Positions 1-5,564 of a stretch of 13,256 bases of DNA are shown here, piece after piece (the first letter of the stretch is position 1; every line of letters begins with the position of its first letter). The position numbers were made by a program, and so were the translations under genes. The notes beneath the pieces are model-generated. The model was not told the DNA's origin, ran no database searches, and was given only the letters and a program-made list of their open reading frames with translations. Source of the DNA: Flavobacterium psychrophilum (GTDB lineage Bacteria > Bacteroidota > Bacteroidia > Flavobacteriales > Flavobacteriaceae); contig CAMAWK010000043.1 in assembly GCA_945861915.1 (NCBI GenBank), positions 1 to 13,256 on the forward strand, written 5' to 3'.

Positions 1-230
1 TCTTCTATATCAGTATAAGTGATAATGTTATTAAGGGTTTTGAATTTTACTTCATCAGTAATAGTTCCTTTAGCAATCATTCGGTCTAGATTGGCAAAAA
101 TAGTTGCTATTCCTTTATCTAAAACACTTTCAGAAAGATCTATTAATTTGACCGTAAAACTGTTTTGAGCAAAGTTTTGTGCAATTCCATTACCCATAGT
201 TCCTGCTCCGATAACGGCGATTATTTTCAT
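1..230 (-). CDS. 3-hydroxyacyl-CoA (3-hydroxybutyryl-CoA) dehydrogenase, N-terminal part
   Basis: Only the first 76 codons are in the window; the gene continues past the left edge. The start is the ATG at 228-230. The translation opens with a Rossmann beta-alpha-beta unit: MKIIAVIGAGTMGNGIAQNF, with the GxGxxG dinucleotide loop at residues 8-13 and an acidic Asp31 at the end of strand 2, as expected for NAD rather than NADP. The rest (LDRMIAKGTIT at about residues 48-58) fits the NAD-binding domain of the Hbd/PaaH/FadB family. That family oxidises 3-hydroxyacyl-CoA to 3-ketoacyl-CoA in fatty-acid or aromatic degradation, or works in reverse in butyrate-type metabolism. The C-terminal half that would separate a stand-alone dehydrogenase from a FadB-type fusion is not visible. 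The start lies 3 bases after the stop of the upstream oxidoreductase gene, so the two are probably cotranscribed. Confidence 0.85.
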   Translation of the reverse strand, partial: MKIIAVIGAGTMGNGIAQNFAQNSFTVKLIDLSESVLDKGIATIFANLDRMIAKGTITDEVKFKTLNNIITYTDIE

Positions 231-233
231 GTC

Positions 234-1199
234 TTATTTTTTAAAACAATCAATAATCTGATAGGCCACTCTCAAAGCTTCAGTCGCTTGTTCCAAAGTT
301 ACAATTGGAGTCGTATCATTATTTATAGCATCTGCAAAAGATTCCAACTCATCCAAAATGGCATTGTTTTGTTCGACATCAGGATTCGAAAAGTAGATTT
401 GCTTTTTAACGCCTTCAGCATTTTGTAGAATAATGTCAAAATCACCCGGGTTATCGGGAGCATCTTTCATCTTCACTACCTCGCATTTTTTTTCTAAAAA
501 GTCAACCGAAATATAGGCATCACGTTGAAAAAATCGAGATTTACGCATGTTTTTCATCGAAATTCGGCTAGCGGTCAAATTTGCAACGCAGCCATTTTCA
601 AACTCAATTCTAGCATTCGCAATATCTGGAGTGTCACTAATAACCGAAACTCCGCTGGCGTGAACATTTTTTACTTTTGAATTTACCACACTCAAAATAG
701 CATCAATATCATGAATCATTAAATCTAAAACCACTGGTACATCGGTTCCCCTTGGGTTGAATTCAGCCAAACGATGCGTTTCGATAAACATCGGATTTTC
801 AATCATAGCTTTCGTCGCCTTAAATGCAGGATTGAATCTTTCGACATGACCTACCTGACCTTTGACTTTAAATTCATTCGCCAAGGCAATAATTTCTTCG
901 GCTTCGGCAACTGTATTTGAAATGGGTTTTTCGATAAATACGTGTTTTCCAGATTTGATGGAAACTTTGGCACATTTATAATGCGAGAGTGTAGGAGTTA
1001 CAATATCAATAACATCCACAGCGTGAATAAGTGTGGCGATGGTATTAAATTGTTTATAACCAAACTCTTGAGCTACTTTTTCGCCATTTTCGTGGTTTTC
1101 ATCATAAAAACCAACTAATTCATATTTTTCGGATTGTTGCAACAATCGTAAGTGTATTTTTCCGAGATGTCCAGCACCTAAAACGCCAATTTTTAACAT
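234..1199 (-). CDS. Gfo/Idh/MocA family NAD(P)-dependent oxidoreductase
   Basis: The 321-residue protein has the two-domain layout of the family. An N-terminal Rossmann fold carries GAGHLG at residues 8-13 and the family signature EKP at residues 90-92 (FIEKPISNT). A C-terminal alpha/beta domain carries DLMIHDID at about 159-166, in which the His is the usual catalytic residue. The substrate is not known. The combination GHVERFNP (about 117-124) plus DLMIHDID resembles nucleotide-sugar 3-dehydrogenases of the WlbA/GnnA type more than inositol or glucose-fructose enzymes; this is inference from motifs only. An in-frame ATG lies upstream at 1226, but it sits beside a TACATTTG promoter element (1215-1222), so a transcript from that promoter could not include it. 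The ATG at 1199, directly before the Rossmann strand, is therefore preferred. The downstream hydroxyacyl-CoA dehydrogenase follows after 3 bases. Confidence 0.85.
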   Translation of the reverse strand: MLKIGVLGAGHLGKIHLRLLQQSEKYELVGFYDENHENGEKVAQEFGYKQFNTIATLIHAVDVIDIVTPTLSHYKCAKVSIKSGKHVFIEKPISNTVAEAEEIIALANEFKVKGQVGHVERFNPAFKATKAMIENPMFIETHRLAEFNPRGTDVPVVLDLMIHDIDAILSVVNSKVKNVHASGVSVISDTPDIANARIEFENGCVANLTASRISMKNMRKSRFFQRDAYISVDFLEKKCEVVKMKDAPDNPGDFDIILQNAEGVKKQIYFSNPDVEQNNAILDELESFADAINNDTTPIVTLEQATEALRVAYQIIDCFKK

Positions 1200-1214
1200 A
1201 AAAATGATTTTTAA

Positions 1215-1245
1215 CAAATGTATCATTTATTTGATAAAGTATAAA
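1215..1245 (-). promoter_or_regulatory. Candidate Bacteroidota promoter for the Gfo/Idh/MocA gene
   Basis: On the minus strand a TACATTTG element (1222 to 1215) matches the -7 consensus TAnnTTTG exactly. TTTA lies 19 bases upstream (1245-1242), one mismatch from the -33 TTTG. The start site would fall near 1210, leaving a leader of about 10 bases to the ATG at 1199. Confidence 0.6.
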
Positions 1246-1268
1246 GTTTGGAATTTAAAGTTTTGAAT
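1234..1268. repeat. Degenerate 7-base tandem array between Gfo/Idh/MocA gene and pcm
   Basis: Five consecutive 7-base units can be read on the plus strand: ATAAAGT, ATAAAGT, TTGGAAT, TTAAAGT, TTTGAAT. The first two are identical and the others share a TTnnAnT pattern. The array overlaps the upstream part of the minus-strand promoter. It resembles in period, though not in exact unit, the arrays before lpxA and efp. Confidence 0.5.
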
Positions 1269-1275
1269 TTGTTGC

Positions 1276-1306
1276 TTGATTAATGTTGTTTTAAAGTCTA
1301 TTTTTA
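1276..1306 (+). promoter_or_regulatory. Candidate promoter for pcm
   Basis: A -33 TTG (1276-1278) is followed after 20 bases by TATTTTTA (1299-1306), one mismatch from TAnnTTTG. The predicted start site near 1311 leaves a leader of about 18 bases to the TTG start codon at 1329. Confidence 0.5.
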
Positions 1307-1328
1307 CCAAAAATAATCACCCCAAACT

Positions 1329-1970
1329 TTGAAAGACACTTCTAAACATCAAGGACTTCGCAATCAATTAGTAATCCTTTTAAAAGAAAAAGGAATTACA
1401 GATAAGTATGTTTTGGAAGCTATCAAGACAATTCCTCGACATCTATTTTTAAATTCCAGTTTCGAAGATTACGCCTATCAAGACAAAGCATTCCCGATAG
1501 GTGCGGGGCAAACTATTTCACAACCTTATACAGTTGCATTTCAAAGTCAATTATTAGAAGTAAAAAAAGATCAAAAAATACTCGAAATTGGAACAGGTTC
1601 AGGCTATCAAACAGCTGTGTTATGTGCCATGGGAGCGAAGGTTTATAGTATAGAAAGACAAAATGAGTTGTTCAAACAAACATCGGCATTATTACCAAAA
1701 TTAGGCATTAGACCCAAGCATCTATCTTTTGGAGATGGGTATAAAGGATTACCAAATCATGCTCCTTTTGATAGTATTATTGTAACAGCTGGTGCGCCAA
1801 TAATTCCGCAAGCCTTGATGGCACAACTTAAAATTGGCGGACGACTCGTGATTCCGCTAGGAGAAGAAAATCAAATTATGACTTTGCTTATTCGAAAAAA
1901 CGAAACTCAATTTGAAAAACACGAGTTGGGTGATTTTAAATTTGTACCGTTGTTAGAGAATAAAAATTAA
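1329..1970 (+). CDS. pcm: Protein-L-isoaspartate O-methyltransferase
   Basis: The 213-residue product transfers a methyl group from S-adenosylmethionine to abnormal L-isoaspartyl residues, starting their repair in damaged cytoplasmic proteins. Residues 56-65 (PIGAGQTISQ) are the PCMT family signature that lines the isoaspartyl site. Residues 85-93 (LEIGTGSGY) are the AdoMet-binding motif I, and SIIVTAGAP near 149-157 is motif II. The length is typical of bacterial Pcm. The start codon is TTG at 1329: an in-frame stop lies at 1314-1316, no ATG occurs in frame until after motif I, and conserved sequence begins within the first ten residues. The gene stands alone, divergent from the oxidoreductase on its left and convergent with the fic gene on its right. 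Confidence 0.93.
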   Translation: MKDTSKHQGLRNQLVILLKEKGITDKYVLEAIKTIPRHLFLNSSFEDYAYQDKAFPIGAGQTISQPYTVAFQSQLLEVKKDQKILEIGTGSGYQTAVLCAMGAKVYSIERQNELFKQTSALLPKLGIRPKHLSFGDGYKGLPNHAPFDSIIVTAGAPIIPQALMAQLKIGGRLVIPLGEENQIMTLLIRKNETQFEKHELGDFKFVPLLENKN

Positions 1971-1975
1971 AGCAA

Positions 1976-1995
1976 AATCCCGCAAATGCGGGATT
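1976..1995. terminator. Hairpin between the convergent pcm and fic genes
   Basis: An 8-bp perfect stem (AATCCCGC / GCGGGATT) encloses a 4-base loop, with each flank ending 3-5 bases from a stop codon. On the minus strand it is followed by a T-rich run (TTTTGCTTTAATTTTTA), so it should terminate fic transcripts best. On the plus strand the following bases are not T-rich, so termination of pcm by the same hairpin is less certain. Confidence 0.75.
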
Positions 1996-1997
1996 CT

Positions 1998-3047
1998 CTA
2001 CTGACCAATAATTCCTAGATACCGTTCTAAACTTTCTTTCTCGATTTGAGCAACAAAAAGTAAAAAATCTTCTTTGTTGTTTTTAGTTTGAGCCGTTTCT
2101 AGCGCATTATAATACTGCATTCTAGTGTCGTAATCTCCTTTTATATTAGCAATTACATAGCCTTTTTGTAATAAAATAAGATTCATTACCAATCGAGAAG
2201 TTCTTCCATTTCCTTCAATAAACGGATGAATAGTAACCAAGCGTTCATGAAGTTCGGCAGACAAAATTACTGGGTGCAATGCGTTTTTATTGGTTTCAAA
2301 CCAAATGAAAAAATCTTCCATTTGTTTTGGAACTATAAAAGGTTGCGGTGGCAAATGAGAACTCCCTTTTATCATCACTTGTACATTTCTATATTTACCC
2401 GCATCTTTAGAACTGATGCCACGTAAAATTAAATTGTGAATAGACAACACTTCTCGCTCATTTAGATTCGTGTTTTTATCTATTAAATGTTTGATATAAG
2501 CAATAGCTTCTTGATGATTAATCGCTTCTAGATGCTCTCGCATACTTTTTCCAGAAATAGTCAAACCTTCGTTAATTACTAAATCAGTTTCACGAAGTGT
2601 GAGCGTGTTTCCCTCGATACGATTACTCTCAAACGTATATTCAAGTTCCAATGCTTGAGTAATTCTATAACTGTCAAAAAGCTTAAACTGATCTAATTTT
2701 AGTTTTAATGTATCAATTTCATCCAGAACAGATTGCAGGTTTTTAGAAACTGATTTTTTTATTGTTACATAGGCATTTTGCATGTCTTCGCGAACCATAT
2801 CCATGGCTTTGAGTGCAAATTCATCTTGTCCTATTTCATACAATATTTTTTCTTTGAGCCAAGCAACCATCAAAGTTTCAAAATCTATTTCAAGTAATGA
2901 AGCTAGTTTTGTAATTTGTTCTTTGGTAGGTTTTCTAGTTCCATTTTCGAATTTGCTAATTAAAGCTTGATCGATTTCTAAAAGTTGAGCTACTTCTCTC
3001 GTTTTTAGCCCTTTTTTCTCTCTTGCATTTTTGAGTAGCGTTTTCAT
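1998..3047 (-). CDS. Fic-domain protein with N-terminal XRE-type helix-turn-helix
   Basis: In the 349-residue product, residues 4-58 form an XRE/Cro-like helix-turn-helix (REVAQLLEIDQALISKFENG at 18-37). After a helical linker the Fic domain follows. Its active-site motif HPFIEGNGRTSR at 274-285 is complete, with catalytic His274 and the GNGR anion-binding loop, so it should transfer a nucleotide monophosphate, usually AMP, to a hydroxyl side chain. SNRIEGN at 141-147 matches the (S/T)xxxE(G/N) autoinhibitory helix. Because it precedes the active site this is a class II, self-restrained Fic protein, with Glu145 as the expected inhibitory residue. The target is unknown; the DNA-binding domain suggests autoregulation or a DNA-associated target. 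A TTG start at 3074 would extend the frame by nine codons but lies inside the TAAATTTG promoter element, so the ATG at 3047 is chosen. No separate antitoxin gene adjoins it. Confidence 0.9.
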   Translation of the reverse strand: MKTLLKNAREKKGLKTREVAQLLEIDQALISKFENGTRKPTKEQITKLASLLEIDFETLMVAWLKEKILYEIGQDEFALKAMDMVREDMQNAYVTIKKSVSKNLQSVLDEIDTLKLKLDQFKLFDSYRITQALELEYTFESNRIEGNTLTLRETDLVINEGLTISGKSMREHLEAINHQEAIAYIKHLIDKNTNLNEREVLSIHNLILRGISSKDAGKYRNVQVMIKGSSHLPPQPFIVPKQMEDFFIWFETNKNALHPVILSAELHERLVTIHPFIEGNGRTSRLVMNLILLQKGYVIANIKGDYDTRMQYYNALETAQTKNNKEDFLLFVAQIEKESLERYLGIIGQ

Positions 3048-3071
3048 TTTAAATACATTTAATTGTCTTGA

Positions 3072-3079
3072 CAAATTTA
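3072..3079 (-). promoter_or_regulatory. Candidate -7 promoter element for the fic gene
   Basis: The minus strand reads TAAATTTG, an exact TAnnTTTG match, 24 bases before the ATG at 3047. The -33 position holds only a T-run (TTTT with a 20-base spacer), so the upstream element is weak. The element overlaps the alternative TTG start at 3074 and argues against it. Confidence 0.5.
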
Positions 3080-3126
3080 GTCATAATTTTTTGATAAAAA
3101 AAACATTTCAAACTTTTTCACAAAAT

Positions 3127-3579
3127 TTAAAATGATTTTTTTATTCTATCTATGTCTCGCTTGGTATCTTGCTCTTTCAGAGATTCGCGTTTATCGTAGG
3201 TTTTCTTTCCTTTACAAAGTCCAATTTCGAGTTTCGCCATTCCTTTTTCGTTCGTAAAAAGTTTTAAAGGAATAATTGTCAAACCTTTAGCTTGAACATT
3301 CCTGGACAAACTTTTTAATTCGCGCTTATTCAACAATAATTTCCTTTCGCTTCTGGATTTATGGTTAAACTGGTTGCCAAAAGCATATTCCTCAATATAG
3401 GTGTTAATTGCAAAAAGTTCAATCCCGTTAAATTCACAAAAACTCTCTGTTATGTTTGCTTTACCTAGTCGAATCGATTTTATTTCCGTACCAGTTAAAA
3501 CAATTCCGGCAGAATACGTTTCGATGATTTCATAATCAAATCGCGCTCTTTTATTTAGTATATTGATTGTTTTAAGCAT
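3127..3579 (-). CDS. smpB: SsrA-binding protein SmpB
   Basis: The 150-residue product binds tmRNA and delivers it to stalled ribosomes for trans-translation. Family features are in order: the N-terminal NKRARFDYEI strand, GTEIKSIR at about 30-37, and the conserved GKKTYDKRESLKEQD near the C-terminus. A basic tail (KRDIDRIKKSF) follows, which in SmpB enters the empty decoding centre. The length is normal (150-160). The frame stays open for 28 codons upstream to 3663, but that extension has no family similarity and runs through the promoter at 3587-3617, so the ATG at 3579 is the start. The tmRNA gene itself is not seen in the window. smpB precedes fic on the same strand with a 79-base gap; fic has its own candidate promoter. 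Confidence 0.95.
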   Translation of the reverse strand: MLKTINILNKRARFDYEIIETYSAGIVLTGTEIKSIRLGKANITESFCEFNGIELFAINTYIEEYAFGNQFNHKSRSERKLLLNKRELKSLSRNVQAKGLTIIPLKLFTNEKGMAKLEIGLCKGKKTYDKRESLKEQDTKRDIDRIKKSF

Positions 3580-3586
3580 AAGTTTG

Positions 3587-3617
3587 CAAATGTAGGTACA
3601 AAACCATACAATATCAA
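3587..3617 (-). promoter_or_regulatory. Promoter of smpB, implying a nearly leaderless mRNA
   Basis: The minus strand carries TTG (3617-3615), a 20-base spacer, then TACATTTG (3594-3587), an exact TAnnTTTG. Only 7 bases separate the element from the smpB ATG, so the predicted transcript starts within a few bases of the start codon. Confidence 0.65.
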
Positions 3618-3648
3618 TTAATAGTAAAATTTGTTCTGAATTTACACA

Positions 3649-3873
3649 ATGGAAAAAGCACACTCAAAAGATACGCTTCACGGAATTACACTTCAAAAAA
3701 TAGTGGAACAATTAGTAGACTATTATGGTTTTGACACGTTGACTGAACTTGTTAAAATTAACTGTTTTGCGAATAATCCTTCGGTAAAATCAAGTTTAAC
3801 TTTTCTTAGAAAAACAGATTGGGCTAGAACAAAAGTAGAAGAATTGTATATAAAAACACTACCTAAATTCTAA
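3649..3873 (+). CDS. VF530 family (DUF2132) small protein
   Basis: The 74-residue protein matches the VF530/DUF2132 family. Diagnostic segments are [18 protein letters not shown] (residues 11-28) and [20 protein letters not shown] (residues 39-58), followed by AR.KVEELY. The family is named after Vibrio fischeri VF530 and is annotated as DNA-binding; its cellular role is not established. The whole protein is one compact domain of normal family length, with no signal peptide or membrane segment. The ATG at 3649 is divergent from smpB with only 69 bases between the two starts, so their promoters are packed together. The stop at 3871-3873 is one base from the stop of the convergent epimerase gene. 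No clear TAnnTTTG element precedes it, though the region contains AAAATTTG. Family assignment is from recalled motif pattern. Confidence 0.82.
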   Translation: MEKAHSKDTLHGITLQKIVEQLVDYYGFDTLTELVKINCFANNPSVKSSLTFLRKTDWARTKVEELYIKTLPKF

Positions 3874-3874
3874 C

Positions 3875-4726
3875 CTAAAATATTTCAATATAAAAACTTG
3901 ATTTAAAAATTCCATCTTTAGCTATAATTTGAATTCCTTCTTTTTCAAAAAGATTTCCAGATTTTTCGATGGTATCCGAATAGCCAAACCAAGGTTCGAT
4001 ACAAATAAATGTAGCATCTATTTTTGTCCAAATTCCTAAATTTGGAAAATCTTCAAAACGAACTTTTAGTATTGGATTTGACTTTTTTAGAATAACTAGT
4101 GATTTGGATTCTATAGTTTTAAATATCAAAGCGTCATTCGCAAACAATTCATAATTCAATGCAATTTGTTTTCTTTCTGTTTTTAATTTTTGGGTTGTAT
4201 TTGAGACTAAATCATTTTCAAGTAAAAAATAATCTAAGGTTTCTTCTTTCTCGAATTCAATGGAATAATTTTCAAAATCCCCAGTCAAAGAAAATGCAGG
4301 ATGCGCACCAATTGAAAATGGCATTGTCACTTTGCTCTTATTTTCAACTTTATAATCAATAATTAATTTCTTAGCTTCAAGAGTATAGATAATTTGTAAT
4401 TCAAATTCGAATGGATACAACTTTAACGTATCCTCAGACGATTTTAAAGAAAATATAGCTTTATTATTTAGTTTTTCTATCAATTCAAACTCCATATCTC
4501 TAGCAAAACCGTGTCTTGAAAGTGTATATTCTTTCTGGTTGTATGTAAAAGAATTATTTTTTAAAGTCCCAACAATTGGAAATAAAATAGGAGAGTGCTT
4601 TCCCCAAAAATCAGGATTTCCTTCCCAAATATATTCTACATCAGAATTATTTTTCAAGGAACACAATTCGGCTCCTAAATGTTTTATTTGAGCTGTAAGT
4701 TCTGAATTTGAAATTGAAGTAATCAA
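3875..4726 (-). CDS. Aldose 1-epimerase family protein (galactose mutarotase-like)
   Basis: The 283-residue product has the galactose-mutarotase beta-sandwich pattern. GAELCSLK (18-25) and WGKHSPILFPIVGTLKN (41-57) are followed by SRHGFARD (70-77) with His72, GAHPAFSL (140-147) with His142, and CIEPWFGYSD (242-251) with Glu244. His142 corresponds to the general acid and Glu244 to the general base of GalM-type enzymes. It should interconvert alpha and beta anomers of a sugar or sugar phosphate in the cytoplasm; the exact sugar cannot be read from the sequence. It is closer in motif layout to the LacX/YeaD-like subgroup than to long GalM. The start is TTG at 4726: no in-frame ATG precedes it before an upstream stop, and conserved sequence begins at residue 4 (SISNSEL). 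It stands alone, back to back with the coiled-coil gene. Confidence 0.87.
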   Translation of the reverse strand: MITSISNSELTAQIKHLGAELCSLKNNSDVEYIWEGNPDFWGKHSPILFPIVGTLKNNSFTYNQKEYTLSRHGFARDMEFELIEKLNNKAIFSLKSSEDTLKLYPFEFELQIIYTLEAKKLIIDYKVENKSKVTMPFSIGAHPAFSLTGDFENYSIEFEKEETLDYFLLENDLVSNTTQKLKTERKQIALNYELFANDALIFKTIESKSLVILKKSNPILKVRFEDFPNLGIWTKIDATFICIEPWFGYSDTIEKSGNLFEKEGIQIIAKDGIFKSSFYIEIF

Positions 4727-4751
4727 AGGAGTTGTTTTTAGTTTTTACAAA

Positions 4752-4759
4752 CAAAAATA
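4752..4759 (-). promoter_or_regulatory. Candidate -7 element for the epimerase gene
   Basis: The minus strand reads TATTTTTG, an exact TAnnTTTG, 25 bases before the TTG start codon at 4726. No convincing TTG lies at -33. The position supports the TTG start, because a leader of about 20 bases would result. Confidence 0.4.
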
Positions 4760-4803
4760 GGATAAAAATAATTGTAATTTACTTTGACTTTGAAAAATAT
4801 AGA

Positions 4804-4836
4804 TTTGTTATAAAATGGAAAAATAGTCTATATTTA
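4804..4836 (+). promoter_or_regulatory. Candidate promoter for the secreted coiled-coil gene
   Basis: TTTG (4804-4807) is followed after 21 bases by TATATTTA (4829-4836), one mismatch from TAnnTTTG. The TTTG is itself part of TAGATTTG (4800-4807), an exact -7 element, so an alternative start site about 28 bases further upstream is possible. The first arrangement leaves a leader of roughly 28 bases, the second roughly 57. Confidence 0.45.
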
Positions 4837-4868
4837 TACCACAAATTAACAATCAAAATAGTTAAAAC

Positions 4869-5471
4869 ATGAAAACTAAATTATTATTTACAATAGCAAC
4901 AGTTTCTTTATTTCAAGTTGTTTTTTCTCAAGAAGTTAAGAACGGAATCGTAGATGAAAAAACAAGTATTAGAAAAGATTCTATTCAGCCTACTGTTATA
5001 GAAAAACAAAATGTAAAAGTTTCTGCTAATTCATCAAAGCCTGATTCGGCAACAATTGAAGCAACTTTAGCAGAGCAAAAAGCTAAAAAAGAAGCCGAAA
5101 AACTACTTAAAGAAGAACAAAAAGCAAAAAAAGAAGTAGAGGAAAGACAAAAAGAAATTGCAAAGAATCAAAAGAAATTAGAAAAGCAACAAGACAGAAT
5201 TGAAAAAGAGCAAAAAGAACAAATAAAAAAACAGAAAAGCATTAGCGATGCTGAAGAAGATATAAATAATGCCAATGATAAGCTTAAAGATGCTCAAAAA
5301 GAGTTGGTTAAAGATGCTGAGAAGCATGCTAAAAAATTGGAAAAAGGAAAATTATCTCCTGATGACATCGAAAAATATGGCAAAGATAAATTGAAACAAG
5401 ATAAAAGAATTGAAGAATTAAAATTGAAAATCTTAAAAGCGGAGAGTAAATTAAGAAAAGCTAAAAAATAA
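4869..5471 (+). CDS. Secreted Lys/Glu-rich coiled-coil protein of unknown function
   Basis: I do not recognise a named family. The 200-residue product starts with a Sec signal peptide (MKTKLLFTIATVSLFQVVFS, likely cut before Gln21). There is no lipobox Cys, so a soluble periplasmic or exported protein is expected. Residues 22-60 are polar and probably flexible. From about 64 to 200 the chain is almost entirely Lys, Glu, Ala, Gln, Asp and Leu with no Pro apart from one SPDD turn near residue 163. This fits two long charged helices or coiled coils (about 64-160 and 165-198). The net charge of the tail is positive (it ends LRKAKK). Similar K/E-rich helices occur in cell-envelope proteins that sit near peptidoglycan, but nothing here proves that. 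It has its own candidate promoter, and a 93-base gap separates it from the HD-domain gene. Confidence 0.75.
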   Translation: MKTKLLFTIATVSLFQVVFSQEVKNGIVDEKTSIRKDSIQPTVIEKQNVKVSANSSKPDSATIEATLAEQKAKKEAEKLLKEEQKAKKEVEERQKEIAKNQKKLEKQQDRIEKEQKEQIKKQKSISDAEEDINNANDKLKDAQKELVKDAEKHAKKLEKGKLSPDDIEKYGKDKLKQDKRIEELKLKILKAESKLRKAKK

Positions 5472-5518
5472 ATTTCATCAAATTATTAGTATTCATTTTC
5501 CATTATTTAAGAATTAAT

Positions 5519-5540
5519 CAAATATTTTAAATAATATTTG
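5519..5540. repeat. Perfect inverted repeat upstream of the HD-domain gene
   Basis: CAAATATT (5519-5526) and AATATTTG (5533-5540) are exact reverse complements separated by TTAAAT. It lies 48 bases after the coiled-coil stop and 24 bases before the GTG start of the HD-domain gene. It is all A/T except the end bases, with no following T-run, so an operator is at least as likely as a terminator. Confidence 0.5.
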
Positions 5541-5564
5541 TTGACTAAAATATTCTGAAAAAAA

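Noticed and set aside
165..428. Plus-strand frame across the HBD start and the end of the Gfo/Idh/MocA gene
   Set aside because: It is antisense to two well-supported genes and has no recognisable domain.
2226..2970. Plus-strand frames of about 60 codons inside the fic gene
   Set aside because: They lie entirely within the Fic coding region, which is intact and has a full active-site motif.
3580..3648. tmRNA (ssrA) next to smpB
   Set aside because: Only 69 bases separate smpB from the divergent gene, and no tRNA-like ends or tag-like frame are seen.
1998..3873. fic / smpB / VF530 region as a defence or mobile island
   Set aside because: Base composition and promoter style match the rest of the window. 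There is no integrase, repeat or attachment site, and smpB is a core gene.
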